64,000 nucleotides of DNA from Desulfuromonas sp. AOP6 (GCF_009731355.2 NZ_AP022810.1:806001-870000), one strand, 5' to 3'; positions 15,482-23,583 are shown, counted from the stretch's first letter. Numbers and translations are program-made. Notes: generated from the sequence alone by a model not told the origin.

Positions 15482-15505
15482 GGAGTGGCTGAGAAAGGGC
15501 AAAGC

Positions 15506-17998
15506 ATGACGACCTCTGAAGGGCCATTGCGTGTACTCTATCTTGAAGATAACCCGGTCGATACTGACCTGACCCGGCGCGCTCTGGCCCGACTGGCCCC
15601 CCATATTCAGCTTGAGAGTGTGACGACGCTTGCCGCTACCCTCAAGCGGTTGGCTCCGGCATGTCCCGAATACGACATTGTCCTGTCTGATCTCAGCTTG
15701 CCGGATGGCAGTGGTCTGGAACTCCTCGCCCATGTTCGCGAGCGTGACTTGCCGCTGGCGGTTGTCATTATTACTGGATCCGGGGATCAGGAAGCAGCGG
15801 TTACCGCCCTTAAGGCGGGAGCCGACGATTACCTGGTCAAGAAGGACAACTATCTCAACCTCCTTCCTAAAACTCTCACTTCGGCACTTGCCAACTTTCA
15901 GACCACCCGGGCAGGACGGCGCAAACCCCTGCGGGTGCTCTACGCGGAGCCTGGCAATTTCGATGCGGATCTCACCCGGCGCTATTTGGCTCAGCATGCC
16001 CCCCATATCTCCCTCGATGTGGTCGGCACTGGCACGGAGGTTTTGGAGTGCCTGCCTGCAGAGCCCACAGTTACCAGTCCCTATGATGTTGTGCTGCTCG
16101 ATTACCGAATGCCTGGTCTGGATGCACTGGAGGTTACCAAAGCCCTGCGGCAGGAGCGGGGGCTGAGCATCCCCATCGTCCTCGTCACTGGCCATGGCAG
16201 TGAGGAGGTAGCCATCCAGGCGTTGAGGTTAGGTGCCGACGATTATCTGGTCAAACAGGAGGGTTATCTACAAAAGTTGTCTATGGTGCTGGAGAATGTG
16301 CAGAAACAGGCAGCGCTCACCACGGCTGAGGTTCGCTATCGCAACCTGTTTGCCAGTATGCGGGATGCGATCATCATCACCGATCTTTCCCGTACCATCA
16401 TCGATGTCAACCAGCCAGCCCTGCGCACCCTTTTCGGTTACGAAGCCGAAGAGGTTCTGGGCCAGTCCTCAGCCATTCTTTATGCCGATCATGACCATTT
16501 CGAGCAGACGGGCTGGGCGATCTTCAACCGCCATGATCTCGTACCCGGAAAGCTCCTGGAGACACGATTCCGACGGAAATCAGGCGAAGTCTTCCATGGC
16601 GAACTCTCTGCCTTGAAGTTGAAAAACGACAAGAATGATCCCGTGGGAAACATCGGGATCATTCGCGATATCACCGAGCGTAAGCTCTATGAAGAGAAAC
16701 TGAAGCATTTAGCTACACATGACGAACTGACTGGCCTGGCAAACCGGCCCCTCCTGCTGGATCGACTGGAACAGTCCCTCCATTATGCTCGCCGGTCAGG
16801 ATGCCTGGTGGGGGTGCTGTTGTTTGATCTCGATCGCTTCAAGGTCATCAACGACAGCCTCGGGCATGCTTTCGGGGACAAGCTGTTATGCACCTTGGCG
16901 AAGCGATTGATGCACCTTGTGCGCGAGGCCGACACTGTCGCCCGGTTGGGTGGCGACGAGTTCGTCATTTTGCTGGCGGAGGTGGCTGAACCAGAGGATG
17001 TAGGTCTGGTCGCATCAAAAATTTTACAGCACCTGGCCGAGCCTCTCTGGGTCGATAATCGTGAGATTCTCGTGACCGCCAGTCTTGGTATCAGCCTCTA
17101 CCCCAAAGACAGCGACGATGGTGCTACCCTGATCCGCAACGCCGACATGGCCATGTACCGTGCAAAGAAGAATAAACGTAACAGTTTTGCCTTTTATTCT
17201 CCGGAAATGAATCAGCGTATCCTTGAAACCCTGGAACTTGAAGGAGCGCTCCGTCAGGCCCTTGAACGCAAGGAGTTTTGTCTGCACTACCAGCCGCAAG
17301 TTGATTTGGCCAGTGGCCATATTGTTGGCTGCGAGGCCTTGGTCCGCTGGCAACATCCTGAGCGGGGGATGGTGCCGCCGGACGATTTCATTCCTTTGGC
17401 AGAAGAAACCGGTCTGATTGTCCCGCTCGGCACCTGGGTCTTGGGGGAAGCCTGCCGTCAAGCCAGGGATTGGCAGGAACAGGGGCTGTTGGGGTTGAGT
17501 GTGGCCGTTAACATTTCAGGGCGGCAGTTTCGAGAGCCAGACTTTGTCGCCACCGTGGAGCGAATTTGTCAGGAGAGCGGACTGGAACCTCAATTTTTAG
17601 AACTGGAGATCACCGAAAGCGTCGTAATGGAAAATGTTGAATCAGCCATTATGACTTGGGCTGACCTCAAGCTTCTGGGCGTTTCCCTCTCCATCGACGA
17701 TTTTGGCACAGGCTATTCATCCCTGAGCTATCTCAAGCAGTTTCCCATACACAGCCTCAAGATCGACCGGTCTTTTGTTTGTGATATCGTGACAGACTCC
17801 AACGATGCGGCCATCGCCTCTTCTGTCATCGCGCTTGCGCACACCATGGGCCTGAAGGTTGTTGGTGAAGGCATTGAGGCGGAGGAACAACTCCAGTTTC
17901 TGAAAGAGAAGGGCTGTGATATGGGGCAAGGATACCTGTTCAGTCGCCCCCTGCCCGTCGAGGAAATCGTTTTGGCGATTCACCAATGGAAAAGGTAA
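15506..17998 (+). CDS. Dual-receiver PAS-GGDEF-EAL cyclic-di-GMP protein
   Basis: A cyclic-di-GMP turnover protein of about 830 residues. Domain order: receiver 1 (YLEDNPVDTD, Asp in IVLSDLSLPDG, Lys in DYLVKKDN), receiver 2 (Asp in VVLLDYRMPG, Lys in DYLVKQEG), one PAS domain, a GGDEF cyclase domain with an intact RLGGDEF, and an EAL phosphodiesterase domain with an intact EALVRW. In receiver 2 the usual acidic pair reads AEPGNFD, so one metal-binding acid is lost. ATG 15506 has AAAGGG upstream; GTG 15485 would add seven residues. The gene lies 24 bp after the receiver gene and probably belongs to the same operon. Confidence 0.93.
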   Translation: MTTSEGPLRVLYLEDNPVDTDLTRRALARLAPHIQLESVTTLAATLKRLAPACPEYDIVLSDLSLPDGSGLELLAHVRERDLPLAVVIITGSGDQEAAVTALKAGADDYLVKKDNYLNLLPKTLTSALANFQTTRAGRRKPLRVLYAEPGNFDADLTRRYLAQHAPHISLDVVGTGTEVLECLPAEPTVTSPYDVVLLDYRMPGLDALEVTKALRQERGLSIPIVLVTGHGSEEVAIQALRLGADDYLVKQEGYLQKLSMVLENVQKQAALTTAEVRYRNLFASMRDAIIITDLSRTIIDVNQPALRTLFGYEAEEVLGQSSAILYADHDHFEQTGWAIFNRHDLVPGKLLETRFRRKSGEVFHGELSALKLKNDKNDPVGNIGIIRDITERKLYEEKLKHLATHDELTGLANRPLLLDRLEQSLHYARRSGCLVGVLLFDLDRFKVINDSLGHAFGDKLLCTLAKRLMHLVREADTVARLGGDEFVILLAEVAEPEDVGLVASKILQHLAEPLWVDNREILVTASLGISLYPKDSDDGATLIRNADMAMYRAKKNKRNSFAFYSPEMNQRILETLELEGALRQALERKEFCLHYQPQVDLASGHIVGCEALVRWQHPERGMVPPDDFIPLAEETGLIVPLGTWVLGEACRQARDWQEQGLLGLSVAVNISGRQFREPDFVATVERICQESGLEPQFLELEITESVVMENVESAIMTWADLKLLGVSLSIDDFGTGYSSLSYLKQFPIHSLKIDRSFVCDIVTDSNDAAIASSVIALAHTMGLKVVGEGIEAEEQLQFLKEKGCDMGQGYLFSRPLPVEEIVLAIHQWKR

Positions 17999-18080
17999 GA
18001 GAGAGAAAAACGGCAGGGATCGTTGAGTTGTAGATTTGCCTTTCCCTTTTATTTGCCACGAAACTTAGGATGATCCGGAT

Positions 18081-18127
18081 CAAAAAAAATCAGGACTTTT
18101 TTCAGACGTAGGCCAGGTTTTTTTGAA
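18081..18127. repeat. Single arm of the A-rich GGCCTAAGTC repeat
   Basis: The complement reads AAAACCTGGCCTACGTCTGAAAAAAG, matching the units at 11664-11809 in plan (G/C core, then an A run). It lies about 90 bp after the EAL gene stop. It may act in transcript ending, but no full hairpin is present. Confidence 0.4.
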
Positions 18128-18248
18128 GGGATGCCAGAGATGACGATCGGACTCTTGTTACGGCAATAATCTGTTCCCCATGTTTGCTGAAGCCAGATAA
18201 AGGCCGAAAATACACCTAGAATGATTTCGCTTTGGAAAGAGGCACAAA

Positions 18249-18581
18249 ATGGCCAAGTACGGATTCCGGTTCTTGTGGAGCGATGAAGACAGCGGATTTA
18301 TCGTAACCTGTCCAGATTTCCCAGGGTTTTCTGCGTTCGGAGAGACGACCGAAAATGCTCTTGAAGAAGCAAACATCGCACTTGATCTTCTCGTTGAGTC
18401 TCTTCGGACCGCAGGAACGGCCCTCCCCGAGCCCACAAAGGCTGCCGATTATAGTGGCCAGGTGCGACTAAGAATGCCCAAAAGCCTGCACCGCTCTTTG
18501 GTTCAAAGAGCTGAAATGGAAGGCGTGTCCCTAAATACCTGGTTGATTACTCTTCTCTCTGAACGTAATGCGGCTAGATGA
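18249..18581 (+). CDS. HicB-like antitoxin-type protein, without HicA
   Basis: A 110-residue protein with two parts. The N-terminal HicB fold reads YGFRFLWSDEDSGFIVTCPDFPGFSAFGET and the C-terminal ribbon-helix-helix region reads RLRMPKSLHRSLVQRAEMEGVSLNTWLITLL. In HicAB systems HicB neutralises the mRNA interferase HicA and binds the operon promoter. No HicA-sized frame is present in the 250 bp upstream or directly downstream, so this copy is orphan and may act as a regulator only. A ribosome site GAAAGAGG precedes the ATG. Confidence 0.85.
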   Translation: MAKYGFRFLWSDEDSGFIVTCPDFPGFSAFGETTENALEEANIALDLLVESLRTAGTALPEPTKAADYSGQVRLRMPKSLHRSLVQRAEMEGVSLNTWLITLLSERNAAR

Positions 18582-18701
18582 AATAGAAGCCTTGAGAAAA
18601 TAATGGGTATTGGTCTATGTAGGGTTTGACGATTTTTCACTGTCTGCGGTGAGACGTCACCCCCCCCCTTGACAATCGCTGATGATTGATATAGTTCTGT
18701 C

Positions 18702-18800
18702 CTGTAGGCTCGGATTGGCTCCCTCCTGATCTTTGTTGGTCAGTGCAAACCGCCGAGTATTTACCCAGAAAAGCCCGGATCTCCGGGCTTTTCTGTTTGT
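18702..18800 (+). ncRNA. Candidate small RNA (promoter, conserved segment, terminator stem)
   Basis: A TTGACA at 18669-18674 and TATAGT at 18690-18695 (15-bp spacing, short) could start a transcript near 18702. It would run through the segment GATCTTTGTTGGTCAGTGCA and end at a perfect 13-bp stem AGAAAAGCCCGGA/TCCGGGCTTTTCT (18767-18794). The T run after the stem is interrupted. The same segment recurs at 48131 and 56881, where the stem is degraded. There is no direct sign of expression; a simple dispersed repeat is the alternative. Confidence 0.3.
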
Positions 18801-18807
18801 GAGCACC
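18727..18807 (+). repeat. 85-bp dispersed segment, copy 1
   Basis: Starts TGATCTTTGTTGGTCAGTGC and ends GTTTGTGAGCACC. Related copies lie at 48131-48211 (nearly full length) and from 56881 (the first 40 bp clearly, then diverging). The first 40 bp are best conserved in all three. Confidence 0.7.
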
Positions 18808-19104
18808 TTACCCTCCTTTTCCTCAAAACCGCTCTGGAAAAAAGAGTCTTTTTGAGTCCCCGAACCAGCAATTTCACTCCTCTTTGATAGCAGGAGCAGG
18901 AACATACTGGCCAGTCCTGAAAGGCTTTGGCTGTGCGCGCGAGGCATTGCGCGTAGCGCCTTGACTGGTGCACTAAATAACCAAAGTCCCTGCCAAAATA
19001 ATGGGGACTTTGTCAGCGGCCTGGGGGACTTAACAGGCCTTTCCCTTAATATTTCGATAAACAAGGGGTGATATGATGATTTCAGGAAGATGGAAAAAGG
19101 AAAG

Positions 19105-19457
19105 GTTGCCACAGTAAATGTGGCAAACAAGTGCCAATTTTCCATACTGTGGCAAACAGGCAGCAAAGCCAGTCTGTAAGGGCAAAAAGTCCCCCAAAAA
19201 AGCTATCTTGACCAATCTTCATAACGAAGGTCTTGCCACAGTAAATGTGGCAAACAGGTGCCGATTTTCCCTACTGTGGCAAAAAGATAGCCCTAGACAG
19301 GGAAGGAGTCCGCAGTTTGTTGCTGCTTTGCCAAATATAATGTGGCAAACATGCTAGATTTTGCCACATTAGGCCAATTTTTCTGATATGCCAGAAACTT
19401 CCCTAATGTGGCAAACGGCATGTCATTTGCCAAAAAGATAATGAATGTGGAAAAGGG
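19105..19457. repeat. TTGCCACA/TGTGGCAAA palindrome block, copy B
   Basis: An extended version of the block at 11900-12100. Two near-identical front units begin GTTGCCACAGTAAATGTGG and CTTGCCACAGTAAATGTGG (about 19106 and 19235); each can pair TTGCCACAGTA with a downstream TACTGTGGCAA. Then come CCCTAGACAGGGAAGGA, TTTGCCAAATATAATGTGGC, and a 13-bp stem TTGCCACATTAGG (19361-19373) with CCTAATGTGGCAA (19402-19414). The end is CATTTGCCAAAAAGATAATG. The order of parts matches copy A. Confidence 0.8.
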
Positions 19458-19577
19458 CGAAAATGAGATACTTGGAAAAAACAGTTGAGGCATCAAACCA
19501 GTTCCTCCAAGTTTTGATTGAAAAAGCAGATGCCCTTTTGAGGTGAGTCGATACACCGAAGCGCTGGCGCACAATAG

Positions 19578-19610
19578 AAAAAGCCCGGAAGCAAGCTTCC
19601 GGGCTTTTTT
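19578..19610 (+). terminator. Rho-independent terminator
   Basis: A perfect GC-rich stem (AAAAAGCCCGGAAGC paired with GCTTCCGGGCTTTTT) followed by a T run. It works in principle on both strands. No gene ends directly before it on the plus strand, which suggests either an unrecognised transcript from the left or insulation. Confidence 0.7.
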
Positions 19611-19833
19611 GAGGGGTAAAGCACCGGGATCGTCACTGATCTTCTGCCAGGATAGGATTTGTCCGGTGGATGCAGTATGTTTTTATACAAAAAATGCTTT
19701 TTTGTCAAACTCAAATTGGTCACAAAAACACTTCGTCCACACAGGCCAGATTGATCCGCCGCAATATGAGGTGATTGGAGTCGCCGTTAAGTCTATAGGA
19801 ACACTCGTCCGAAGAGCTCCGACTTTCCAGTAC

Positions 19834-19875
19834 AAAAAAAGCCCGCAGATTCCGGTGGGATTCTGCGGGCTTTGG
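19834..19875 (-). terminator. Terminator of the lipoprotein gene
   Basis: Read on the minus strand, AAAGCCCGCAGA pairs with TCTGCGGGCTTT and is followed by a run of T. It starts about 20 bp after the stop of the minus-strand lipoprotein gene. Confidence 0.85.
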
Positions 19876-19894
19876 CTTCGGGGCGCGGAGTGAA

Positions 19895-21229
19895 CTACAT
19901 CATCATCCCACCGCCGTGCATAGGCCAATCGATTGCTCCGTCCCTATATCCCTGGTGCCCGGACTCCATGAGGTAACCCCTGTCGTAATGGTATCCGGTA
20001 AAGTCGTTGACCCCGTCTGCATCGGTGTCGACGAAGGCATCGTTGATGCCATCATTGTTTGCATCAACCCAACCGAAACCCATGCAATAGGGGCGGCCGG
20101 TTTGGTCATCGATCCCGTCGCCGTTGTCGTCCTGATGGCGGCTACCGAATCCGTAGCGATAGGACATCTGTGCGTAGGGGCCTCCCGCATAGTCGTTAAT
20201 GCCATCCCCGTTTGCATCCACAAAGCGGTCGTTAATGCCGTCGCCATTCGCATCGACCCAGCCAAATCCGTGGCCATAGGACATGGGCAAGTCAGACAGA
20301 TCGCCGATGCCGTCACCGTTGGCGTCTCTGAAATAGTCATTTATCCCATCACCATCCAAGTCAACCCAGCCAGGAATCGGCATATAGGGCACCGCGGTCA
20401 GGTCGTTGTAGCCATTGCCGTTTGCATCGACGAAAAGGTCATTGATGCCATCCCCATTCTCATCCTGATATCCGAAGGAGTGACGGAAGGGCATGCCTGA
20501 ACGGTCGCAAATGCCGTCGCCGTTAGCGTCTACGAAACGGTCATTGACACCGTCGCCGTTGGTGTCCACGAAACCAAACCCGTGCCCGTAGGCCATTTGG
20601 TTTAAGTCGTTTATACCGTCGCCGTCGGCGTCGCGGAATAGATCGTTGATGCCATCGCCGTCTGCATCGACGAACCCTGCTTCCATCATGTAGGTATACC
20701 CAGCGTACAGCCCTCCACGATCACAGATGCCGTCGCCATCAGCGTCCATGAAGTTGTCGTTGATGCCGTCCCCGTTTTCATCGATAAAGCCGAAGTGGTA
20801 GCCGTTAAATCCGGTGTGCTCCACGAGAGCACCGTCTCGGATGGTTATAGTGCCGAGGTTGAGACCACGTCCTTCCAGCATCCGAAAAGGGATCTCCGTG
20901 ACCTGTCCGGACATGTGGTGCAGATAGAGCGAATGATCCCCGTCTGCAATGCCTCTTACCTCAAAATACCCCTGAGGGCCAAGAGGGATTTCCGTGGTGC
21001 TATCGTCGAGAGTGAGAGTAGGTTGGGTTTCGGAGACCACCGCCAGGGTTTCAACCTGGCCACTGTCCGTTGTACTCAGCGTGCCGGCCACGGTCGACGC
21101 CGGGGCCGGTTGCTCAGCAGGCGCTGGGTCGCTGCTGCCGGATCCTCCGCAGCCGGTGACAAGGAGAGCCATGACGGCACTCACTAACCAAAACTGAATT
21201 CTCTTTAGAAAAACGGTTTTTGCTTGCAT
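19895..21229 (-). CDS. Lipoprotein with 15 calcium-binding-type DGDGIND loops
   Basis: A 444-residue exported lipoprotein of unknown function. The signal peptide ends in a lipobox (ALLVTGC), so the mature protein is lipid-anchored at Cys27. About 130 residues follow that look like a small beta domain (VAGTLSTTDSGQ through DGDHSLYLHH). From about residue 148 on there are seven paired repeats of the form G(F/W)VDANGDGINDRFVDANGDGI plus one single loop, 15 Asp-rich loops in all, like thrombospondin type-3 or EF-hand loops. The tail is GHQGYRDGAIDWPMHGGGMMM. AGGAG lies six bases before the start. Calcium binding is inferred from the loops. Confidence 0.85.
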   Translation of the reverse strand: MQAKTVFLKRIQFWLVSAVMALLVTGCGGSGSSDPAPAEQPAPASTVAGTLSTTDSGQVETLAVVSETQPTLTLDDSTTEIPLGPQGYFEVRGIADGDHSLYLHHMSGQVTEIPFRMLEGRGLNLGTITIRDGALVEHTGFNGYHFGFIDENGDGINDNFMDADGDGICDRGGLYAGYTYMMEAGFVDADGDGINDLFRDADGDGINDLNQMAYGHGFGFVDTNGDGVNDRFVDANGDGICDRSGMPFRHSFGYQDENGDGINDLFVDANGNGYNDLTAVPYMPIPGWVDLDGDGINDYFRDANGDGIGDLSDLPMSYGHGFGWVDANGDGINDRFVDANGDGINDYAGGPYAQMSYRYGFGSRHQDDNGDGIDDQTGRPYCMGFGWVDANNDGINDAFVDTDADGVNDFTGYHYDRGYLMESGHQGYRDGAIDWPMHGGGMMM

Positions 21230-21335
21230 TGATTACTCCTGGGAAAGAAAGTTTCTCATTAGACGAAGGCGGAGCGAAGAGGTTTACCCTGAAAAGGTAT
21301 TTTTCCGAAGTGTTACAACTATTGGTTCTTCTGGA

Positions 21336-21361
21336 GCAAACTAGGTCCGGACCTGGTTTGC
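21336..21361. repeat. 26-bp near-perfect palindrome
   Basis: GCAAACTAGGTCC is followed directly by GGACCTGGTTTGC; the two arms pair with a single T-G wobble. It lies about 105 bp upstream of the lipoprotein start (on the other strand). It may be an operator or a transcript hairpin. Confidence 0.5.
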
Positions 21362-21587
21362 TGATGAGCCTGAATGCTCTGAACCAAAGAAACCTGAACC
21401 CATATGCCGCTGCGTTGTCTTAGCTTGACCAGTCCCTACGGACTATCTTGCTCCCGTGATGGTTCACGACTGGTGGGGAAGGTTGGCGCGGTCTTTGGCT
21501 GCGATGGAAGGGAGTGGCCACAGTAAGGGCAGAAGGCCCATTTCATGGAAGATTCTGCAAATACGCACATTTTGGTTTTTTTCTGTG

Positions 21588-21764
21588 CTAGGACTTGTCT
21601 AGACGCTTTTTCTCGACAGTGACTCCGTAATCTTCCCGAAGGACATGGATAATCGCGTCAAAAAGTTCGGCCTTCTCCCGAGCCCCCCTAATCTGCACCT
21701 CAAGTGCCTTTGTCCCCTTATCAGGGTTTTCTATGGAATCTTTGTCATCAGACATCTGAGTCAT
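21588..21764 (-). pseudogene. Possible IS3-type OrfA remnant
   Basis: A 58-codon frame on the minus strand ends with a coiled segment (ALEVQIRGAREKAELFDAII then HVLREDYGVTVEKKRLDKS) resembling the C-terminal part of some IS3-family OrfA proteins, which carry a leucine-zipper-like helix. A different frame just upstream (about 21770-21850) reads HPGLTAKAWEVPPST, compatible with a helix-turn-helix region, so a frameshift may separate the two. No OrfB or terminal repeats were found. The identification is tentative. Confidence 0.35.
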
Positions 21765-21935
21765 CTTGAGATCGGATACGTGTTTCCGTTGACGGTGGAA
21801 CTTCCCATGCTTTCGCAGTCAGGCCAGGATGGTGGAGCGCCCTTGAATGCCATAGTGACTTTGGCTATTTTGCAGCTCATTTGACCTTTTTCTTCTGGAG
21901 AAAAGGGGCAACGCATTTCAGAATGAGTCATTGGC

Positions 21936-22260
21936 AAAAAAAGGCACTTTAAGGTCTTACCCAGGACCACGCCTCAATGGAGGCACACTGTACCCTTGTC
22001 TTTAACACATTCCGTGCCATGAATCTGCCATGGGGCAAGCGCCTGAAAATAAACGGAAAAAAGTTCATGGGCGAAACGGAAAGCAGCGGATGTGCGGAAT
22101 ATTCTCTCCCAAATGAAGAATATTCCGCGATTCATGTCAAGGCAGGGCGGCAAGCATAGAGCGAAGCCTGGATATCATGGCCAACTCCTGATCAGAGGAA
22201 GCCGGCTGTCATTCAACCTCTGTGCATTCCATCCGATTATTTATTCCCGAACTTCATTTG
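21936..22260. repeat. Dispersed ~300-bp element, copy 1
   Basis: Begins AAAAAAGGCACTTTAAGGTC and ends ATTATTTATTCCCGAACT. A related copy lies at 48650-48975 with the same order of parts: the A-run/GCACTTTAA start, a TTCCGTGCCATGAATC segment, an AATATTCCGCGAT hairpin, CATG-ACTCCTGATCAG, then ATTATTTATTCCC. The hairpin here is GCGGAATATTCT/AGAATATTCCGC, perfect over 12 bp, at about 22095-22130. No gene is recognisable inside. Confidence 0.7.
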
Positions 22261-22677
22261 TGGCTATGAGGGTGCGCTTGGAAAGCGACCAGACTTTTTT
22301 GCGGCCAGAATGCAATATCTGATCGTCTTTTTGCGCCTCTAGCTAAAACCCTCCAGAAAGCCTGTAAACAGAGACCCCAGCTCTTCCCGTCTTTTAGTCC
22401 TCAATATTTAAGATAATTGATTCCAAAAAACACCAAGCGTGCGAACGCCTGCAAGTTCTCCCATTCAATATCCCATCGCGAAAATCGAAGCACTCATCCC
22501 CTCACTTTGCCCGATAAAGCACACCAAAATGTGCGTAAATAAAATTAGCAGACCTGTTTAAACTACTGCTTAAAAGTGATGTACTGGAGAATTTATTGTT
22601 GACTTAAATGGTATGGTTAGAATATGGTTGCAAGCACGTTTCGGGGGCAGACAAACCATTTTCGACGGAGGTGTATT

Positions 22678-23583
22678 GTGCGGAAGATTGTGTTGGTATT
22701 GTTGTTGGGGGGCCTTGGGCTCATCTTCTCAGCCTCTTCGGCCTTTGCCGAGCTGGGTGATTTTTTCGTGACAACCGATTGGTTGGCCAAGCGCCGGCAC
22801 CAGGTCAAAATTGTCGATGTACGTGTGACCCCTATGTATCTTCTCGGTCACATTGACGGGGCGCTCAGTATTCCGAAACAGCAATTTCTGTCCACCCGGG
22901 GCGGGGTCAAAAGCCTGGTTCCAACAGTATCGGAGTTCGCGTCCCTAATGGATCGCTATGGCATTACACCGGATACGACCGTGGTCGCCTATGCCGAGGA
23001 TGACAACCCGTACGCCGCACGATTTATCTGGACTCTCCGATACCACGGACACGAACGGGCCTATGTCCTGGATGGTGGTTTTAACAAGTGGGCCAAGGAA
23101 AACGGCCCCACAGCGTTTCTCCCCACGAAGGTGGTGTCGACGGCAGGCTATCATTGCCAGCCAGGCAGAGATATCCGGGCAGAGACAGACTATATTCTGA
23201 CCCGTCTGGGAAATCCCGGGGTGATGGTTTGGGATACGCGCAGCTACAAGGAATTCGATGGATCTGATATCCGGGCCGAGCGCGGCGGACACATTCCCGG
23301 AGCCGTTCATCTGGATTGGACAAACCTGCAGAAGGAGGTCGACGGTGTCCGGGTACTTAAGAGCGAGGAGGAGATTCGGGCCTTGCTCACTGCGGTCGGA
23401 ATCACGCCTGAGCAGGACATCGTGGCCCATTGCCAAACCGGGATCCGTTCTTCCTATGCGACCCTGGTTCTGTTGGGACTCGGGTACCGCGTCGAAAATT
23501 ACGACGGTTCCTGGATTGAATGGGCCAACAACAAGGCACTGCCCGTCAACAGGACCATTCGAACCGCCTCGCGAAGCCATTAA
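22678..23583 (+). CDS. Exported two-domain rhodanese (sulfurtransferase)
   Basis: Thiosulfate- or mercaptopyruvate-type sulfurtransferase of 301 residues. The N-terminus (VRKIVLVLLLGGLGLIFSAS then SAFA) is a signal peptide, so it acts in the periplasm. It has two rhodanese modules; the first (VKIVDVRVTPMYLLGHIDGA) lacks a catalytic loop Cys, and the second carries the active Cys in AHCQTGIRSSYA. GTG 22678 was chosen because GGAGGTG lies just upstream at 22667-22673 and the signal peptide starts there; the frame extends to 22624 without a ribosome site. It is followed 55 bp later by the AhpD-like gene and probably forms an operon with it and the TVP38 gene. Confidence 0.88.
   Translation: MRKIVLVLLLGGLGLIFSASSAFAELGDFFVTTDWLAKRRHQVKIVDVRVTPMYLLGHIDGALSIPKQQFLSTRGGVKSLVPTVSEFASLMDRYGITPDTTVVAYAEDDNPYAARFIWTLRYHGHERAYVLDGGFNKWAKENGPTAFLPTKVVSTAGYHCQPGRDIRAETDYILTRLGNPGVMVWDTRSYKEFDGSDIRAERGGHIPGAVHLDWTNLQKEVDGVRVLKSEEEIRALLTAVGITPEQDIVAHCQTGIRSSYATLVLLGLGYRVENYDGSWIEWANNKALPVNRTIRTASRSH

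Larger units (their letters stand above)
18582..19894. other. 1.3-kb gene-free region rich in hairpins
   Basis: No convincing gene on either strand; the open frames here run through palindromes and terminator stems. Contents from left to right: a possible promoter at 18669-18695, an 85-bp repeat with a terminator-like stem at 18727-18807, a palindrome block at 19105-19457, a terminator at 19578-19610 and a minus-strand terminator at 19834-19875. The stretch 19611-19833 shows nothing recognisable. Confidence 0.6.
21230..22677. other. 1.4-kb region without an intact gene
   Basis: Between the divergently placed lipoprotein and rhodanese genes. It holds a 26-bp palindrome at 21336-21361, a short minus-strand frame resembling the end of an IS3-type OrfA at 21588-21764, and a roughly 320-bp dispersed element at 21936-22260. 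From 22261 to 22620 nothing is recognised. The open frames in this stretch lack ribosome sites. It looks like a graveyard of old insertions. Confidence 0.6.

Noticed and set aside
19118-19928. Short open frames in the palindrome block and terminators
   Set aside because: They translate inverted repeats and have no ribosome sites or conserved features.
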